Source of the DNA: Tanypteryx hageni
Taxonomy: Eukaryota; Arthropoda; Insecta; Odonata; Petaluridae
Direction of reading: 5' to 3'
Assembly: GCA_028673005.1 (NCBI GenBank)
Contig: CM054116.1
Span: 75,280,572-75,344,571, forward strand
DNA: 64,000 bases
The notes under the pieces are model-generated. The model had not been told where the DNA came from. It saw only the letters and a list, made by a program, of their open reading frames with translations, and did not search any database. Shown in pieces: positions 61,348 to 64,000 of the stretch. The translations under genes and the position numbers were made by a program. Positions within the stretch are counted from its first letter, which is position 1. Every line of letters starts with the position of its first letter.

Positions 61348-61674
61348 TGATGTAATGAAAAGAACATAAGATCCTATGCAGACAGGCATAATCTGTAAAG
61401 TTGGGAATAATTTTCTTCCACGTATCTCTTGGAGGACGTCTGCTGGGGCTGGTTGATACTAGCTTGGCTAGCCCGGACACAACTAAGAAAAACACCCGCA
61501 TTAAAAAACGAGAGGATTAATTTGCTACGATAGTTCAGTGGTAGAATATCCGCCTGGAAAGTGGAAAGTGTTCGATTCCTGGTCATAGCAGAACTTTTTC
61601 TCGTTTCAAAATTATTCCCAACTTTACAGCTTATGTCTATCTGAATAGGATCTCATGATCATTTCATTCCATCA
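61348..61674. repeat. Fold-back element with a tRNA-like segment in its loop
   Basis: 67-bp arms at 61348-61414 and 61608-61674 are inverted copies with roughly 58-59 matching positions; the perfect part includes TGTAAAGTTGGGAATAATTT. The loop contains a tRNA-like segment at 61523-61590 (TGCTACG / CATAGCA acceptor strands, TAGTTCAGTGGTAGAATA, B-box-like GTTCGATTCC). This closely matches the SINE head at 30907-30978, but its anticodon position reads GGA and the T-arm is shortened. Confidence 0.75.
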
Positions 61675-64000
61675 GACGCTTACCTTATTTGAGTTTGAGT
61701 ATATTTACGGGAATTCTTAAATGAAATGAGAGTGAAATAAATCGTGATATAAAGGCAGAATGAATTATCACGAACGAACCCCGTGCTACTGCGGAAACAT
61801 CTGGCAAATACTTAGTCTTTAAATAAAAGCTGTCAAGCGATACGTGAAGATTTTAGCAATAACCAAAGATTAGAAGGTCATTTCATATATGTGATCGACA
61901 TTTAAGTTAAATTATATCTTTCAACGACATTATCCTAATAATTAAATATAGAGCGGACTATTTCTGTTTGTAAATGAATCACTAAAGATTTATAAAAATA
62001 TATATTATCTAAATATTGCATTGCAATATAGCATTAATCGTTAAAGTATATAAAAACAGCCAAATTGAGGTGATTTCTATGTTAGAGAGCAAGAGATGAC
62101 GTTAAGTATAGGTATGAGAATAAAATTGAAGTTACAAACGTTTGTTTGGCGTCGATTTTAAAATCTAAATTAATTTGTAATACATTTCAAGTTGATCCTT
62201 TTCAGTAATCAATATTTATCATTTTAGCTTGTTTACTCACCGAAAAAGACCAATAAACAGAGAAAAGTACTCTTTCGTATTTAGGTTATTTCCACATACC
62301 TGCAAAAAATAGAATTCTTTTATTAGAAACATGGTAAAATTAAAATATTAATTTAAATATATATAGTTTATTAATTTTTAGAAGTATATATGCAGAAGAT
62401 TTACTAATATTCATCCAATTATAAAGCCTATACGTATACCACCATGCGACTTATGTCTGTCATTCCTGGGACAACAATAACTGTTGGTAAAAACAGCATT
62501 GGAAAACCAGTTACAGTAAGAAAAGTGTATGCATTGAACATTTATAATTTTGATCATTTTGACATTTGCGAATGAAAATTACTTCAAATACCTCCTTTAG
62601 ACCAGTTTACCTTAAGACTTCAAATTTCACAACGCTCAAATGGCGTTTCGAAATTCGTAAATACATTATGACACGGTGCCGGGCGAGCAAAATGTTGTTA
62701 TTATCGTTAATATGAACCGTTACACGAGAGAAACAGGCTAAACAACGGAGAAAAGAAGAAAAACAATGGGTTTCCTATATCGCAAACCGAAATAATGGGC
62801 GAATTTTCGAGAGAGAGAGAAAGAAAAAGGGGCGGATCCACGAATTCCTTGAGAGCCGAAATCCGTTGTTTTTCGGAAAGGAGCGTAAAATTAAATTCGA
62901 ACGAAAGCGAGTCGCTTTCATTTGTCGCAACGGGCGACGCAGGAAAAGACAAACGACGAAAATTAAAGTACTTTATAGGTCCTGGGTTTCCCGTCTCCGG
63001 CTCTACGAAAATTTCCTTCCCAACTCTCAAAATTTCTCTCTCTCTCTCGTTCTGCCTTTCCCAGCATCCATTAAGGCGTCGGACAAAAAAAGCATCACTC
63101 CGGCGGAGAAGAAAATCGTTCTCAAGAGTGACTCCGCGGGACGAGCGAGGGAAAAGGATTTTCATCAACGACAAAAGGATCGGTTCCGAATGACCAAGTT
63201 AATCGACGAGGGGACGTCCTTGCCGCGCGAGTCCTGCGTTTTACAGGAAGAGGGGTAAAAATCGAGAAAGAAGAGAAGGAAGCTTGACCCTTGTCATTGA
63301 AATTAACATGTTTTTACTGCGTCCGCCAGAGAATGAGCAAAAGTCTTCAAGGAAGAATCTCATGCGAAATGTTAATGGTGCGCGCCGAATTATTTGGCTC
63401 GGGCGTCTTTGTTTTGTTTTGTTTCCGTTTCATCCGTCAATGTGCGACGAGAGGTCAACCTTGGTGGATAAAATAATTCCGATTTTTCCCCGCGATTAAC
63501 CGGGCGCGTTCAGGATTTCGTGGAGATCGACGCGAGACGTTTTTAACCGTTTCTTCTCGCATTTTTAGAGTAACGATAACGATTTAGGCAAATGAATTCC
63601 TTAGTTACGAAACGCAAAAAAATTACATCGTTTGAAATTAATTTTTTAGCCGATTCGGCAACGGAAAAGACGAAAAGGTCTGTAAATATCAAACGCTTGA
63701 TGCTAAACAGCTGCAATTCGTCCAAGTGGTTATAATGAAATGATAATATTGGCAGGAGCAAAACCATTCATGTGAGGTTCATCTACGGAATTTGAGGCTT
63801 ACTTAGTGCCTACATCTTCCGGTTCACGAACTATCAGACTTTATATAATTTATTTATCTCACAGAGATGTGGGATTTGAGCTTATTTTTAAGCAAGATAT
63901 AAAGCACTAATATATTAATTTTACACTAAAATCCACCATCATAAACGTTTAAATAATTTAAACAGTATAAATAAATGTATTGTCACCCATAGCCACTCGG
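61675..64000. other. Non-coding DNA, no gene identified
   Basis: AT-rich to about 62700. From 62700 to 63560 the sequence is CpG-bearing and purine-rich, with overlapping frames on both strands that lack domains. Nothing else is supported up to the window edge. Confidence 0.4.

Overview
The window reads as nuclear DNA of an animal, most likely an arthropod and probably an insect. The grounds are GT-AG splice signals, abundant hAT cut-and-paste transposons, tRNA-derived SINEs, a non-LTR retrotransposon fragment with a (GAT)n tail, Penelope-like repeats, long (TA)n and polypurine microsatellites, and CpG-bearing non-repeat DNA. No bacterial operons, Shine-Dalgarno sites or long intact genes are present. 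The species cannot be named from the sequence alone.

Only one host coding exon is supported: a 117-bp minus-strand exon at 241-357, with its acceptor at 358-359 and donor at 235-240. It holds the ATG of an unrecognised gene with an acidic N-terminus. An in-frame stop lies between the acceptor and the ATG, so at least one 5' non-coding exon must lie at higher coordinates. Much of this window may therefore be a very long first intron.

The rest is transposon-derived or unannotated non-coding DNA. (1) 695-5270 is a 4.6-kb DNA transposon with ~340-bp terminal inverted repeats and a decayed four-exon transposase gene of a family I cannot place in a named superfamily. It carries a ~660-bp segment found again as separate repeats at 9.55-10.0 kb and 57.0-57.7 kb. 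(2) Seven hAT-type elements keep readable 8-bp target duplications: 6775-7216, 15012-16942 (with a transposase C-terminus), 20875-22098, 24667-25007, 31715-31880, 35045-36322 (with a transposase C-terminus) and 45150-45297. (3) A pogo/Tigger-like MITE at 21207-21754 is nested in the third hAT element and contains a near-perfect hairpin with ~62-bp arms. (4) Retroposed material: a tRNA-headed SINE (30907-31632) whose body recurs inside the 15-kb hAT element; a second SINE with a LINE-like tail (32350-32954); a reverse-transcriptase fragment (44294-45136) with a second tail relic at 47.4 kb; and three Penelope-like terminal repeats at 57.86-58.42 and 60.52-60.73 kb with a hammerhead-like core. 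(5) Simple and tandem DNA: a ~1-kb polypurine block (11.35-12.36 kb), a 12-bp minisatellite with 96-bp higher-order periodicity (14.57-14.96 kb), a 31-bp minisatellite (19.16-19.40 kb), and 23-bp and 46-bp arrays at 39.6-40.0 kb.

No pathway or cooperating gene set is present. The biological content is layered transposition, with nesting that allows relative dating, next to one start-codon exon.
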